Below, in pieces: positions 26,257-41,403 of a DNA stretch of 64,000 bases. How positions within the stretch are numbered: the first letter of the stretch is position 1; every line of letters starts with the position of its first letter. Source of the stretch: Amoebidium appalachense. Taxonomy: Eukaryota > Ichthyosporea. The position numbers were made by a program, and so were the translations under genes. The stretch is from contig CAVNZM010000005.1 in NCBI GenBank assembly GCA_963693365.1, forward strand, positions 9,238,001 through 9,302,000. The letters run 5' to 3'. A model generated the notes under the pieces. That model saw only the letters and a list, made by a program, of their open reading frames with translations. It did not search any database and was not told the origin of the DNA.

Positions 26257-28070
26257 TTGAGCCCCCCCTGCACCCACACCGCCAAATCTTTCCATCGGGA
26301 GTTCTTTCCTTGGTTCGCTAAAAATGAAATTTCGTTGGAACTTAAAGAGAAAATTCAGTGCGCACCGAGTATCTGTGTGCATGCTGCACAGAGTGATTTG
26401 CCAATCTAAGCCTGTACGGCCCAACTGTTCAGGTAGATTATGTGTGTAGTAGATACCAACCTTGCTCTTGTTTTTTTTGTTTTTTGTTTTTTGTTTTCAT
26501 CATTCATTTCATATTGCTTATTATCGCTGTTTGAGTTTGCCTGGTGAATTATCTGAATAACATATCTGCACCCTTTGTTGTGCCAGCCGTGCAGTGGGCT
26601 GGGGCGCGACTCTTTATTTGGTTGCTAATGAGATAACTAGTATGGGGGTTTTTGGGATGCATCTAAAAAGGAGTAGACTATTTGCACCTGGTTTGGGATG
26701 TGTATGTGTCTATTTTATTCATGGTGTGTGTGATATGATATGTGATATGATCTCTTGGTACGGAATTGTCGATTATTTTGCTTAATATGCCGACGTAACA
26801 AGAAAACTCGGAGTTCTTTTTCGCATTATTGTGTGCACGATCCACGGTAGGGGTACTGTTTGCATGTGCGCTGCGGCGCAATGCAGCTGTCACTGATAGA
26901 CTCACGGCAAGCATGTACTGTTTGCATGAGTACTGTTTGCATGTGCGGGCAAGTATGTACTGCTTGCATGAGTACAGTTTGCATGTGCTACCCGGCAAGT
27001 AATCTATGATCAAGCATGTATTGTTTGCGTGAGTACTGTTTGCATGTGCCGCTAAGGTAATGTGATGTCTGTACACTGTTTTCGACACTTGCTCACGTGC
27101 ACACAGTACGCTGAAAGCACGCACGTGCTCATAGCACGTTGAAAATACCACCACATATTAGCCAATGTAATGCCTGCTAACGGTATTCAGTGTAGTGTGC
27201 TTAGGAGTGTGCAGGTACTGTTTGCATGTCTTGTTTGCATGAGTATAAGAATTGCTTGCATGGTTGCTACTGTTACGTCTGCATAGTGTTTTCCGCATCC
27301 AGTGTGCATGTGTGCGCAAGCACTGTTTCAACAAGTACTACTTGTATGTGTTGTGTGCGCACGAAAAGTGCTGTTTGCACGAGTACTGCTTGCATGCACG
27401 AGTACTACTTGCATGTGTGGTTCTCATTGACAAGACTGTGTGCATGAGTACTGCTTGCATATGTGATACAGAAATGTGATGTCTGCAAGTACTGTTTGTA
27501 ACGATTGTGCCTGGAGACAGTGTTCCCACGTTTGAACAAGCAGTGTGTGGTGTGCGTGCAGTGTGCATAGGTGTGCCAACGAGTGCATGTGCATAGTGTT
27601 CGAACATACCGTATAGTGTACTGTGTGGATGCCAGTTGATGGTGTAATAAGTCACGCTCATGTGCGTAGTGTACGGTAGAGAGTACTGTGTGCATGCGAA
27701 CGAATGTACGGAGTACTGTTTGCATGTGTAACAGTTACCAGGATGTAAAATGACAAGTGCTCATGTCAAGTTTTCGTTCGCTTTTAATGCATACCGTTTG
27801 CATGAATTTTTTTTCTGCGAAACGACTAATGTATGTACACCATTAGGGGCTCATTCGATCGTAATTATAAACAGCAGCACACCCATTGACTCAGAACGCA
27901 AGCTGTTCCATTTGCTGAAAACTAAGAAGAATGCAAAAAAGAAAAATGAAAAAGCCGGGTTGTTGAAATAGCAACAGAAGCCGAAGCAGCAGAACTACAT
28001 CTATTTTCGCGGACTTCGATGGCAATGCATATCTAATGTACACCAAAGCTAGCATTATAGTGTTTTTGCT
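26257..28070. other. Convergent spacer between MYDGF and the UNC93-like gene
   Basis: Includes the MYDGF 3' region and, at about 26850-27735, a degenerate tandem array built on ACTGTTTGCATG. No gene is supported here; minus-strand frames rich in HANST and CKQY words are translations of the array. Confidence 0.7.
26850..27735 (+). repeat. Degenerate tandem array of a TACTGTTTGCATG-type word
   Basis: More than a dozen near-copies of GAGTACTGTTTGCATG or GTACTGCTTGCATG, in one orientation, spaced irregularly and mixed with GTGTGCATAGTG-type variants. GC content is normal, unlike the simple repeats elsewhere. Function unknown. Confidence 0.8.
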
Positions 28071-29477
28071 CTAGTACTCTGCCTTCTTCTCCATAGCAAC
28101 CCCGGATGCATCGGTACCGGTGGCCGTTGCGTCGTCGCGAAGAGTGTTCTGGACGTACTTCATTGCGACGAACATGTAGAAGGGAATGGCCACCGTGAAC
28201 ATGCCCCAGTTGACAAACAGCTGCACGTGCCAGCCGGCATTGTTGTCCAACTGCCAGGCAATGGCGGCAAATCCGGACTGGATGCCCTTGTAGTAGCCGG
28301 TGTAGCGCGCAGACTGCGACAGATCGTTGGTGATGGCACCCATGATCCAGTAGGCGTAGGTCTGCAGCATAGCATCACCCATACCGTACAGGAGGAAGCA
28401 GATGATGGGGTAGATGTACATGCCGCCGTCATTGACGTCAATGCGCTTCTTGGCGGCAAGGTCAGCAGGGCAGTTGGCGTTCTTGGGGTCGCACTCGTAG
28501 CCGGGCTTGTCATAACCACCCTGCCAGCCGAGCTGAAGGTAGCAACCCAGACCCCAGGCAACGGTGAAGAAGACAGCCAGAATCATACCACCAAGGGTGG
28601 CACGCTTCTTGCGGGACATGGAGGGCTGGTCGAGGAACATCTTGCCGAAGAGGAAAGCACCCAACATCTGTGAGGCCCAGTACAGAGCGCTGTTGAGACC
28701 GCGGGCACGGATGGTGAAGAGAGCACCGTTGACGGCGTTAAACTGGTACGAGTAGAAAAAGTTGGAGGTGGCAAACAGGGGCGTCAGCAAGAGCATGTGC
28801 TTGTCCAAGAACATGAGTGCAACGTTCTTGAACTCGTCCAGGGGGTTGGCGGCCTTCTCGAAGATAACGGCCTCACCATCCTCACGGATGACCGTGTTGG
28901 GGTTGACAAGGAGGAAGAAGGCGGCAATGGAGCCAATAGCCATGATGCCGGCAAAGGTGAAGTAGGTGGCAGCCGAGGCACCGCCGGATTCGGTGTGGAA
29001 GTTGACGGCAAACACGAGCAGACCACCGAGGCAGCCACCGAGGTTGAAGATGACCCAGAAGAGGGAGATGTAGCTGCCCTTCTTCTCCTCGGGGGCATAG
29101 GCCATCATCATGGCACCCTGGGCCGTCCAGAACAGACCGGCACCCACACCGAGCAGGGCACCGGAGAGGATAGCGAGCCAGTTGAAGGCGGAGTCGTGGC
29201 CGGCAGCATACTGGCCCACAGCATACAGCACGTAGGTGAGACCACCACAGCCCATCAGAATCTTGTTGCCGTAGGAGCCGCACAGGTTGAAGATCATGCC
29301 ACCGAAGTAGCCGAAGATGGCAAAGCAGGCGTAGAGGGCGGTGTTGGAGTTGTTTGCGGTGGTGGCGTCAGTGCTGCCGGCGCCGCCCAGACCGGACATG
29401 GCGTTGAACATGCCCGGGCAAGAGAAGGCCAGGAAGGACACAATGATGATTTGCACTTTGCCCCCGTTGAGCCCCAT
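28071..29477 (-). CDS. UNC93-like major facilitator superfamily protein, intronless
   Basis: A single uninterrupted frame of 468 residues. I start it at the ATG at 29475-29477, which sits in ACCATGG; an upstream in-frame GTG would add ten residues but is unlikely. About twelve hydrophobic segments are visible, beginning with IIIVSFLAFSCPGMF. NTALYACFAIFGYFGG, GALLGVGAGLFWTAQGA and GSYISLFWVIFNLGGCLGG match the UNC93-like (DUF895) transporters of fungi and protists. A multi-pass membrane protein is certain; the substrate is unknown. The C-terminal tail is short and charged (EKKAEY). It has no introns, and GC-ending codons dominate, unlike every neighbouring gene. This could reflect high expression, a retrocopy or transfer. 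Confidence 0.92.
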   Translation of the reverse strand: MGLNGGKVQIIIVSFLAFSCPGMFNAMSGLGGAGSTDATTANNSNTALYACFAIFGYFGGMIFNLCGSYGNKILMGCGGLTYVLYAVGQYAAGHDSAFNWLAILSGALLGVGAGLFWTAQGAMMMAYAPEEKKGSYISLFWVIFNLGGCLGGLLVFAVNFHTESGGASAATYFTFAGIMAIGSIAAFFLLVNPNTVIREDGEAVIFEKAANPLDEFKNVALMFLDKHMLLLTPLFATSNFFYSYQFNAVNGALFTIRARGLNSALYWASQMLGAFLFGKMFLDQPSMSRKKRATLGGMILAVFFTVAWGLGCYLQLGWQGGYDKPGYECDPKNANCPADLAAKKRIDVNDGGMYIYPIICFLLYGMGDAMLQTYAYWIMGAITNDLSQSARYTGYYKGIQSGFAAIAWQLDNNAGWHVQLFVNWGMFTVAIPFYMFVAMKYVQNTLRDDATATGTDASGVAMEKKAEY

Positions 29478-30722
29478 GGTGAATAGTACCGCCTTTGGCC
29501 CACACACAGAAGAAATGGGTTATGAAAAGGATTACACAAGGCTTTTCCCAGCCTTGCTTGTCTCGCTTGTGACAGTTTGCGTGTTCTGACGGCAGATCAT
29601 CCGGATTTACCTTTATATATGCCATCGGAGTGCTATATGCCCCAATAGAGTAGCCCCCATTCGCGCACCCTTTGCTACAGTGATTTTCAGCCACTCATGT
29701 CTGGTCATGATGAACTGTAGAAGGCTAGCGATTGGGGCAACGGCCAATATTCCAAAAAAGGTCTAAATTCCTGTCAGGCGCGGACCCATGGCCTTGCGAA
29801 AGAAAGATAGAGAAAGCATAAAGGCGGCACTGAATGAAGGGGCGAATTTACCTTTATTGTATGTGACAGTTTTGTTAGTTTTTGCTCTGAAAGACTCTCA
29901 CTACCAGACTTCATTACCGTAGCTCTAACGTCATGGAGCCGGTGAGCCCTGGCTTCTTTCACCGACAACATTGTAGTACCCAATACTGGCGCCTGAAACT
30001 TTCATGGGCCATGCTCTTGCAATCTTTACATCACATATGATGGAGATACAGTCAAAGTGTGCAAATAACTTTATTGAATCAGTCCGTAAAACTTTTTATA
30101 CGTGTCATTCTACATTACTGCACAAAAGCAGGCCTATTTTTTTTGTATTTGAAATGAGGCTACAGTACGCCACCGGATTTATGATGCCCCGGGCCCAAAC
30201 AAAGATTCCTATTGACTCTCATTTCCGATTGGATAAGCGCTCTAGGTCATTAGAGCAGCATGATAATTAACCAATGATGCGAGCATATTGTGGCTCACTT
30301 TTTAGATGATGGGCACTGGTACTTTCTACACGCATATCTTTCATCCCCAAAAAGTTGGCTCTAAAAGTTGAAAGTAAAGGCCTGTAACAATGGCTTATGA
30401 ATTAGGAGACTCAGTAGGACATGTCGATGCATTCAATGGTTATTGTATTGTTGTGACGGGCGGATTCAGTGGCCAGCCTGCCAGTTCTGCGAGCCGGCAT
30501 CCAGATGTGCGCGGGTGGCCGCTAGCTAGATCTGACGGCCAGCTGGCACAGATCCTTTGCAACGGGGGCACCCAAGTTCTGCTGCACACACTTGTTGTTC
30601 GTTGGGTTCTATAATAGCGTCTCGTGAATTCAACACAGTGTAGCATTGCCATGTTCAGAGTGATAGTGTTAGTAGATATCGATGCCATGTAAAGTAATCG
30701 TGTTTGTTACCATCCAATCCAT
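29478..30722. other. Upstream region of the UNC93-like gene
   Basis: Ordinary-complexity DNA without homopolymer runs. ATTGG and CCAAT words lie close together near 29730-29750, about 250 bases upstream of the start codon, as expected for a promoter. I see no other gene. Confidence 0.5.
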
Positions 30723-33152
<2,430 letters not shown>

Positions 33153-34159
33153 AAGTCAATATCAGGGTTTGAATTCTGCGGCTGAAGGATCGCCCTCAGC
33201 CCCTCGCCCCGAGTGCCGGGCGAAGTTCCAAATGGTACGTTAACAAGGCAAGTTAGCGTCGTCAGATGACTTACATATATAGGTCATATATAGCGGCAGG
33301 TCTATATTAACCAAAAATAATATACCCAACTTTCACACTGTGTTACCCAACCGATAAACACGCCAGAAATCCATCCGCAGTACAGGCAGTACTTCCGACC
33401 ACCGGCACTGATCTGTCGCCATGGCCAATCGTCGACGCGGTCGCGAATTTGCGGCTGCAGACAGATCTTGCAATGTAACGCCATACTAAGCGGCATTTCA
33501 TTTAAAATGCAGGCTATATATTAAATGCTCGGACCAAAAGTTTATTATGGCTATTACATATGTATACATATAGTATTGTAAGATGCTCTGAAGCCGTGGC
33601 GGCCATGGGAGTGGGCAACATGACCAACTAACTTTAAGCATAGGTCCGTGCGATTGTCCGTCCGTCATTCAAGCTGGCATCCCTTCGAATTTCGAAGTCC
33701 GGTTCTTGAACTTTGGCAAAGTTTCATCAGCCGAATGATCTTTCGCCTGCCCTGAAGTGCACCCTGTCTGGCCATCATTCATCAAGAATCTGAAAAGGAA
33801 GGATTTAGGCATCGAAATCCCTTACAAGCCTGCTGATGACATTATATTATCATTATTATTGTTGCCGTGTTGTTGAGTATTGTTCACCGATATTGTTTCC
33901 TTTCGTGTTTCCTCGGGGCATTTCGGTAACGTAGTAGTGCACTAGTGCAAGCTTTATACTGGCCTTGTAAATGAATGTTCCTGTTGCTCTAACATTTGTC
34001 ACCCAACCTGATATATGCTGTCTAATACAATGAAGATATTGAAGCAGGCGGAGGACGGCCTGATTGGGAGCTGAGGGACGTTTGGGGGGGGGAGGGGGGG
34101 GGGGGGGGGGGGGGGGAGGGGGGGGGAGGGGGGGGGGGGGGAGGGAAAAAAAAAAGGGG

Positions 34160-34209
<50 letters not shown>

Positions 34210-34616
34210 CCAATGGCATGGCCACAGTGTCCCTGTGGTACGTTATTACCACTACCAACATGTTTACCTGGCAGTTACTACTGATTAGTACTAACGCGTA
34301 CTGTCCGGAAGGCTTGTTTCGAGTCGAGAAGGGGGGAAGCTAGCACTAGCGGATGCCCGAGATATAGAGCTCGAGGGGGTCCCATATGCATGGAATGGGC
34401 CACCAACCCCCATGGCCATGCGGGTGAACTCCCCCCCCCCCCCCCCCCCCCCCTCCCCCCGGAATTTCGAAGCTAGTTTAGATAGATAGGGAAAGGGGCC
34501 CCAGGCTGGGGCTTAAGGGGATGGGGGGGCTGGGGGGATCCGGAGTAGCAATTGCATTTATGTTGCGGATAGATTTCCAATAATTCATGACCATGATTTA
34601 GAAATAGTTGGCGGTT

Positions 34617-34692
<76 letters not shown>

Positions 34693-35241
34693 ACGTGTGT
34701 GTGTGTGTGTGTGCGTTGTGTGCACGCATGCGTGCATGTGTGCACCTGCTTGATAATATTACTTGTGTAATTAAGCAGGGTGACTCACAGAACAGAACTG
34801 TACGTAATGTTAGCTAGAGGGAGGTGGGGGGGGTGGGGTATTTTTTGAGAGGAGGGGCGGGGGCACGGGAGAAGGGGGGGGGGGGGGGGGGGGGGGGAGT
34901 CGTTAGAAAATGTTATTAGAGCATATCATGTCTACTATTGGTAGTCCACATTTGCCACAGACAACACAAAGCAGACCTTTCAAAGAACACGCAGAGTAGG
35001 CACCCGGCAGAAGAAGAGCACAAGCGCGAAGGGTGAGAAATGTGTGTGGGGTTTACGCTGTTTACTCGAGGCAAAGAGAAACCAGTCTCAGGTATGGGGG
35101 TGGTTTTTGCTCGGAATATCCCCTCAGCGGTATATCATGATCACGTACATAGATGTCGGGTGATGACTATATATCAGGGTTTACTTTCTCTACGAGATAC
35201 CATAAAGACTACAAAGAGAAATCAATTAGTTGGGGTTCCCC

Positions 35242-35243
<2 letters not shown>
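33153..35243. other. Gene-free stretch with poly-G and (TG)n
   Basis: No supported gene. It contains G-rich runs at about 34083-34206, a short poly-C run near 34431-34453, (TG)n at about 34620-34690 and a poly-G run near 34876-34897. Confidence 0.6.
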
Positions 35244-35278
<35 letters not shown>

Positions 35279-35309
35279 GGGCTCCCCTGGGACACTCGGT
35301 ATCAGCTGG

Positions 35310-35396
<87 letters not shown>

Positions 35397-36640
35397 CGCG
35401 TGCGCTAGAATTTTGTAGTGATGTGTTTCTCAAGCCAATCAATAAATCTAATAAACAGGTCGTAGTTACGCGTGTTTAGTATAAAATCAAGGATGTTGTA
35501 ATTTACAGGTAGGCTATCTTTCTGGGTGTCTGTTGTGAATGTGACGTGTGTGTGTTGCGGTATTATGTGGTCTATCAAACTACATTTGGCGATACATGAC
35601 CGGTTAAACTGGTGTGTGTGTGTGTTGTTTGGGCATGCAAATGATGCCACCTTATACATATTAGATCTCAGCCACTGTATAGCACGTGTTCAGTAAAAGC
35701 GTGGTAATTGATCAATAATACCGGGCCATCAGCTAGAGAAAGACCAGTTCTACAGGAAGATAATATGTATTTAGGTGTTATGGCATTTGCGAGTGCCATA
35801 TTTGGCAATATGGTTGAGGCGGTCAGTATATATAAAACGAGACATAAGGCTTAGTTTTTCAAGGTGTATGCTTTCATCGGGTCTAGTGTCGTGTGGTATC
35901 TTTTTCCATTTGTTATATTGCGTGATTATCTTGTGATTGTGTACATGTTTAATAAGTAAGTGGCAGTCCAAAGTCACACACACACTTTTGCGGGGTTTAT
36001 TTGTATTTGTGCCCAGGGGAGAAGGGGAGAGAGAGGGAAGGAAAGAGGGGAGAGGTGAGGAGGGGACAGGTCGGATAGAGAAGAGAGGGTGGGAGGGCAA
36101 ATACTTCTTTAAGCGGCTTATGTGCTTATTGAATTTCAGCGCGAGATAGGATACTCTAGCAGCTATTGGGACCAGACCATATATCGAGAGCGTTACAGGC
36201 CCAGGTTTACAACAGTTGTTAGATAGAAAGGAGGCAACTTCTGCTTCAAGGAAATTTGCCAAGGGTTTAAGTGCTCTAGTTCTCTTTTTCTTGATCCAAG
36301 CGGCGAGAAGGGGTAAACCATATTCACATGCCGGGAAGACAAAAGTGCGAATAAATGTAAGTCTAATAGAAGGATGGAGGGGTGTGTCTTTAAAAATATT
36401 AGCCGAGAAGAAAGCTAACCGCTTACGAGCCAACTCTACCCTCTTTTCGACCATATGGGAAAACATAACACCAACAGAATTAACCGGAGCACCAAGATAT
36501 TTGTATTCTGGAACTATAGGTACAGGTTTAGATGATAATGTAAATGTGTGTGAATTGTTAGCTATATCAGGTACAAGAACACCACATTTGTCTATGTTAA
36601 GGATCATAAGGTTTGCCTTGCACCAAATGTGTGTCTGTGT
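35244..36640 (-). mobile_element. Truncated, decayed LINE (non-LTR retrotransposon) fragment
   Basis: The minus-strand frame from about 36640 to 35774 reads as the part of a LINE reverse transcriptase that follows the catalytic core: WCKANLMILNIDKCGVLV, then YKYLGAPVNS and AKRLAFF-like helices. The frame then meets four stop codons within about 30 codons and resumes in the same register to 35405, so the copy is dead. The catalytic palm and everything upstream are missing; the frame begins right beside a TG/CA-rich tract and G runs. A (TG)n tract (35312-35389) and a poly-T run (35244-35275, poly-A on the element strand) would mark its 3' end. Confidence 0.7.
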
Positions 36641-37389
36641 GTGCGCGCGGCACGTGTGTGTGTGTGTGTGTGTGCGTGCGCGTGTGTGCACGTGTGCGCG
36701 TGTGCGTGTATGCGTGTGTGTGGTGTGTGTCGCGATATTTTTTGGGGGGGGATAGGGGGGGGGGGGGGGGGGGGGGGAGGGGAGGGGGGGGGGGGGGGGG
36801 GGGAGGTGGGGGGGAGGGGGGAGGAGGGGTGAGGGTGGGAACGGGGGTATACATCAGTGGCCAAAACGGAAGCAAATTCCTCAAAAAAAAAAAAAAAAAA
36901 AAAAAGGGGTAACGAATACTCCTTTGGCGAGTGGAAAAGACTTTGAGACTCTTGCCATGATCACGCACAAGCGCAGTGAGTGGGGGTTAAGGGGTGAAGG
37001 TGTGTGTGTGTGTGGGGGGGGTGGGGTGGAAGGGGGGGGGGGGGGGGGGGTTGAGAGGGGGGAGGGGGGGAGGGGACCCACGTACGCGCCCATGCAGGTA
37101 CCTTGGGGAGGGGGGAGGGAAGGCAGGGGAGGATCCACCCACCCCCGGAAGGGGTACCCCTCTCCCCCGTTCCGGGGAAGGGGGGAGGGGGGAGGAGGGG
37201 GGTAGCACCAAGGGGGACCTCGATATTTACTACTCCCCCGGCCTCAAATTTCAAATGCAAAAATCCCCAAGGCCACCTCAGGGCCTGAGAAGAAGGCCTT
37301 GCTCCCTTCTCCCCTCTTCCAAGGGGAAAGGACCAACGTGCACCCTCCCCGCTGGCGGATGATTCTCCCCCCCAACTCCCCCCTCTTCT

Positions 37390-37434
<45 letters not shown>

Positions 37435-39437
37435 TTGGGTGCGCCGGGTGATTGACTGAACATCTCGAGCTCCTTCCCTTGTCCCCACCCACCGTGACCT
37501 GTATTCGTTACGGTCAACTATTGATATTAAGAGTTAATGTGGGGCAACGTGCTCACTCGTCTGTGCTGTGTTCGTGTGCATTTGACATATGTGTGCGAAT
37601 ACGTCACGGTGTATGCACTGTATCGGTGTGCCAAATTGATTACGTGTGCTTTTTGTGTGTGTGCTTGTCGCATCGTGCCAGCATGTGTGTGGGGCCATTG
37701 GAAACGGTTGTTGTGCCGTTGTCGAATGCAACTTGCTGTGTTCGATTCCACAAGGCCTCCGATGTATGCGATGCACACATGTGTGTGTGTGTGTTTAACT
37801 GCTGTGTGTACATGTGACGTTATGTATGCATGTGTTTGTGTGTGTGCACGAGTGTGTGTTTGCTACCGTGCCACTGAGTGCTCATGTATGTGTCATTATT
37901 AATTCATCGTACCATGACCACGAGTGAGCCTAGTAGCTTTTATTTGTCTCTGTCTGTGTCGGTACTCTTTGCCCACCCACACGTGCACATGTGTGCAGGT
38001 TTTCTGTGACATGTTTTTGTGCAATAGTGAGCCTGCATGTGTAAGTGTTATTGGGGATGCGTGCACCCACGTTAATGCACTAGAGAGAAAGAGGGGAGAG
38101 AGGGGGGGTTGTTACAGGGGAGGGGGATTATAAGGGAGGGGAGGGAGCGTGGGATGGGGGAGGGGGAAGGAGAAAGAGACTCTCGCTCGGCAGCGGTAGG
38201 GGGGGGGGGGGGGGGGGGGGGGGCGGGGGGCGGGGAGGGGGGGAGGGAGGGGGGAGGGGAGAGGGGGGGGGGGGGGGGGGGGGGGAGGGGGGGGAGGAGG
38301 GGGTACAATGGGAGTGAGACAGAAGCAAACCGAGGGGACAGAAAGTGTGTATATGTGGACGGTGCTTGTGTGTGTGCCTTGAGCGTGTATCTACCTAGTA
38401 GGCGCATTCAACGATATGAGTACATGTGTGCCGTGGTGTTTGCCTTTTTTTGTGTGTGTGACACTTTGCGTGTGTGCGTGTGTACGTGTGTGCCATTATG
38501 TACACCACAACACGCGTGTGCGCGGATGTGTGCGTGGATCTGTGTATGTGTGTGTGTGCCGCAGTCAGAGTGCCGGTCTTTTTCTTGTCAGTATTATGTT
38601 AACCCGTGTAAGAGTTTTGGATGCCGCCGTTCACACATGTGCGTGCTTCCCATTAAGTAATTTAGAATGGTGAGTGTATGTGGTGCACGTACATGCACAG
38701 GTGCTCGTCTTTTCAAGTGCACTTGAGCCTCGTACATGTGCTTGCATGGTACATGTGGTAGATACGCCGGTCCAGGGAGCTACGTGCAAAAGTGTGTCGG
38801 TGTGTGTGTGTACACATGTGTGCGTGCGCGCGCTATGCCTTGGGAAGACTGAAGACAGGCCCCATCCATGAGGGCAGGAGGCTCCGGGGGGGGGGGGGGG
38901 GGGCGGGAAAAAAAAAAAGGGGGGGGGGGGGGGGGGGGGGGGGATGGGACGGGAAGGGGATGCCCGTAGTGTGTAGTCGGAGTTTCAACTGATCAAGACC
39001 TCCTGATGTTTCAAGTTTACGATGCCGTGCATACTTGCATATCTTTCCGTTGATTAAATCCAGTCAAAAGAAAAAAAGATTTGGCAATGTATGTAAACCA
39101 CAGTAAATCATAGCGCTGTCATATGATCATGACACTTGATATAGTAAAGGCAGCCTAGGTCCCTTCCCCCCTTCCCCCCCCCCCCCTCCCCCCCCTCCCC
39201 CCCCTCCCCTCCCCTCCTGGCTATCCGGAGGGGTGGGTGGGTTCTCCCCCCTACCCCCCCCCCCCTCCCCCTCCCCACCCCCTCACCCCTTTTTTTGGGC
39301 AGCAAGAAATACCCCCAGTCCTCCTCCCCCTCCCCTCCCCCCCCCCCCCCCCCCCCCCCCGTTTTCAAACACAAGTTTCCCGGACGGGAGGAAGGACGGT
39401 ACTTACCACCAGCATGAGGGGGGACGTTGATACCTGG

Positions 39438-39488
<51 letters not shown>

Positions 39489-39928
39489 CCCACAAATCAA
39501 TTCCAAAAACCCCAAAGTTATCGAGTCCGCCCCCCACCATAATGTGAATATGGCCTTGTGTACGGGAACCCTCTAAGTTAGTGCTGGCCCCTGCCGTTGT
39601 GCAGGGAGAGAGCCCTTAAATCCGAATGTTTATCAATTTCTATCCACAAGTTCTTGATGGGCAGTGGTGTTCCTTTCCCTAATCGACGTTTTCATGATGT
39701 GTTTCCCTACTCCTCTCACCCGCACACACCGCATGCACTCACTTGCACTAATACTTTGTCGGCTTCCACATTCAATTTGCACGTCCGCAACAAAGTGCAC
39801 CCAATGATCCACTGATAATCAGCCAGCAATTCTAGAATATTGCTCCCACACTCCCCAGAGTTTGACCTGTTCTCCTTGAACCCCTGAGCCCTTTTTTTCG
39901 TGTCTGTCAGACTTACTGCCCCTGCCCC

Positions 39929-39964
<36 letters not shown>

Positions 39965-40302
39965 CCCCCCCCCCCCCCCCCCCCCCCTCCCCCCCCGGCC
40001 CCTCCCCCCCCCCCCCTCCCCGTCCCCCCCCCCCCCCCCCCTCGGGGCCTCACCGTCACCAACCCTCCCCCCTCCCCCCCCCCCCCCCCCCCTCCCCCTC
40101 CCCTTTCCCTTTCTACACACGCATGGTCCGTTTTTTTACATGAACAACACAAAAACACGTGGCTAGCACGTTCAACGTAAAAGCACACACGTACACAAAT
40201 CTTTGGCTCTTTAGCGACGCATGTTTCCTCCGCACCACGGGTGTCACAGTGTATTAGACGTGTGTGTGTGCACATGCATGTGTGTGTGTTTGTGTGTGTG
40301 CG

Positions 40303-40343
<41 letters not shown>

Positions 40344-40809
40344 CTGTGTATGTGTATCATGAGCCATCTTCAAATTTTCATAGGTGAGCTCTGGTAAGGG
40401 TCTGATGTGGCAATGTGGTCATGCCATGGCATTGCATCTCGACGGTTTGTCGAATTCAACCAATCGCGAGTGTGTTTCAAGTCATTATTATTGTTGCCCG
40501 GCGCTGTATGTTTACATGACAATATGAGGGGCAAACAAAACCAAGAACAAACAAACAAACAAAAAAAAAAAAAAAAAAAAAACAGAAAGATGATTGAGCC
40601 GTACATGGCCATGGCCGTTGACCGTTAAATAGTAATGCTTTTACAGTAAATCGCCAAAAAGAAACACAGAAGGAGCATGAGGCAAATAACAACAAAGGGG
40701 AAGCGCGCCGGCCATACGCATACAAAAAAAGGAAAAGGGCGGTGATAAATATAAAAAAAAAAACAAAGAAAAAGAACGGAAGGTTGTGCACCCCTGCGTC
40801 GGGGGCCAT
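36641..40809. other. Gene-free stretch, mostly G-rich and C-rich simple sequence
   Basis: Holds TG-rich words and G runs near 36640-36840, an A run near 36880, a poly-C run near 37390-37434, TG/GC-mixed words from 37540 to 38870, G runs at 38200-38300 and 38885-38943, C runs at 39340-39484 and 39932-40092, and a poly-G run at 40305-40343. No coding frame with normal composition is supported. Confidence 0.6.
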
Positions 40810-40881
40810 AGGGACCAGCCAGATTCGAACTAGCGACCTATCGGGCTGCAACCGATTGCTCTACCACTGAGCTATAGCCCC
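40810..40881 (-). tRNA. tRNA-Cys (anticodon GCA)
   Basis: The minus strand folds into a full 72-base cloverleaf: acceptor stem GGGGCTA/TGGTCCC with wobble pairs, a D arm with AGTGGTAGA loop, anticodon stem ATCGG/CCGAT around loop TTGCAGC, a T arm with TTCGAAT, and discriminator T (U73), which is the identity base of cysteine tRNAs. The internal A and B boxes are intact. There is no intron and no encoded CCA. A T run downstream on this strand (within 40757-40768) fits RNA polymerase III termination. Confidence 0.95.
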
Positions 40882-41355
40882 TTCCGATACCTGATTGGCA
40901 CCTTGCAGCTAATTATACACAAAATCGCAGTCGGCGATTGAGAATGGTCGCTATTCTAGAGCTGCTATAGCATCGCTTTTGCGAACGTTTCTCAGTCAAC
41001 ATAGCACTATATATATCAGAGCAACGTTGGACCCATCCGCTGTCTGGGACTCTCTGGTACCTTTTGAATCTCCCTATCAACATGATGGCACGTTATCTAG
41101 AGATCTCGTGAATGAAATAAACAACCAGCAACCAGGTTCGCTAGCTGCAATTGCCGCAATGCAGCTCGTATCGCGTACAATGTCTGTGACTCAAATGCAG
41201 CATATTTCTTATTTTCTGGGGGGGGTAGTACTATATATTATACTTGTGTTCGATACGCATCATTAACCTCCCCCCCCCCCCCCCCCCCCCTCCCCCCCCC
41301 TTCCCCCCTCTTGACTCCGTCCAATACCCACACACACACATACCCACACACACAT

Positions 41356-41403
<48 letters not shown>

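Noticed and set aside
26678-27154. Minus-strand frame with HANST/CKQY repeats
   Set aside because: The peptide repeat is the direct readout of the TGTTTGCATG array; no start context, signal or homologue.
28160-29486. Other-frame and antisense open frames over the UNC93-like gene
   Set aside because: Shadows of a GC-rich single-exon gene; the minus-strand frame with twelve membrane segments is the real one.
30390-30614. Plus-strand 74-codon frame upstream of the possible insertion
   Set aside because: No recognisable motif and no splice partners; length is expected by chance.
37540-38870. TG-rich region with regular GTGTGC words considered as a regulatory or CRISPR-like array
   Set aside because: Spacing is irregular, there are no constant repeats with unique spacers, and the content is simple TG/GC sequence.
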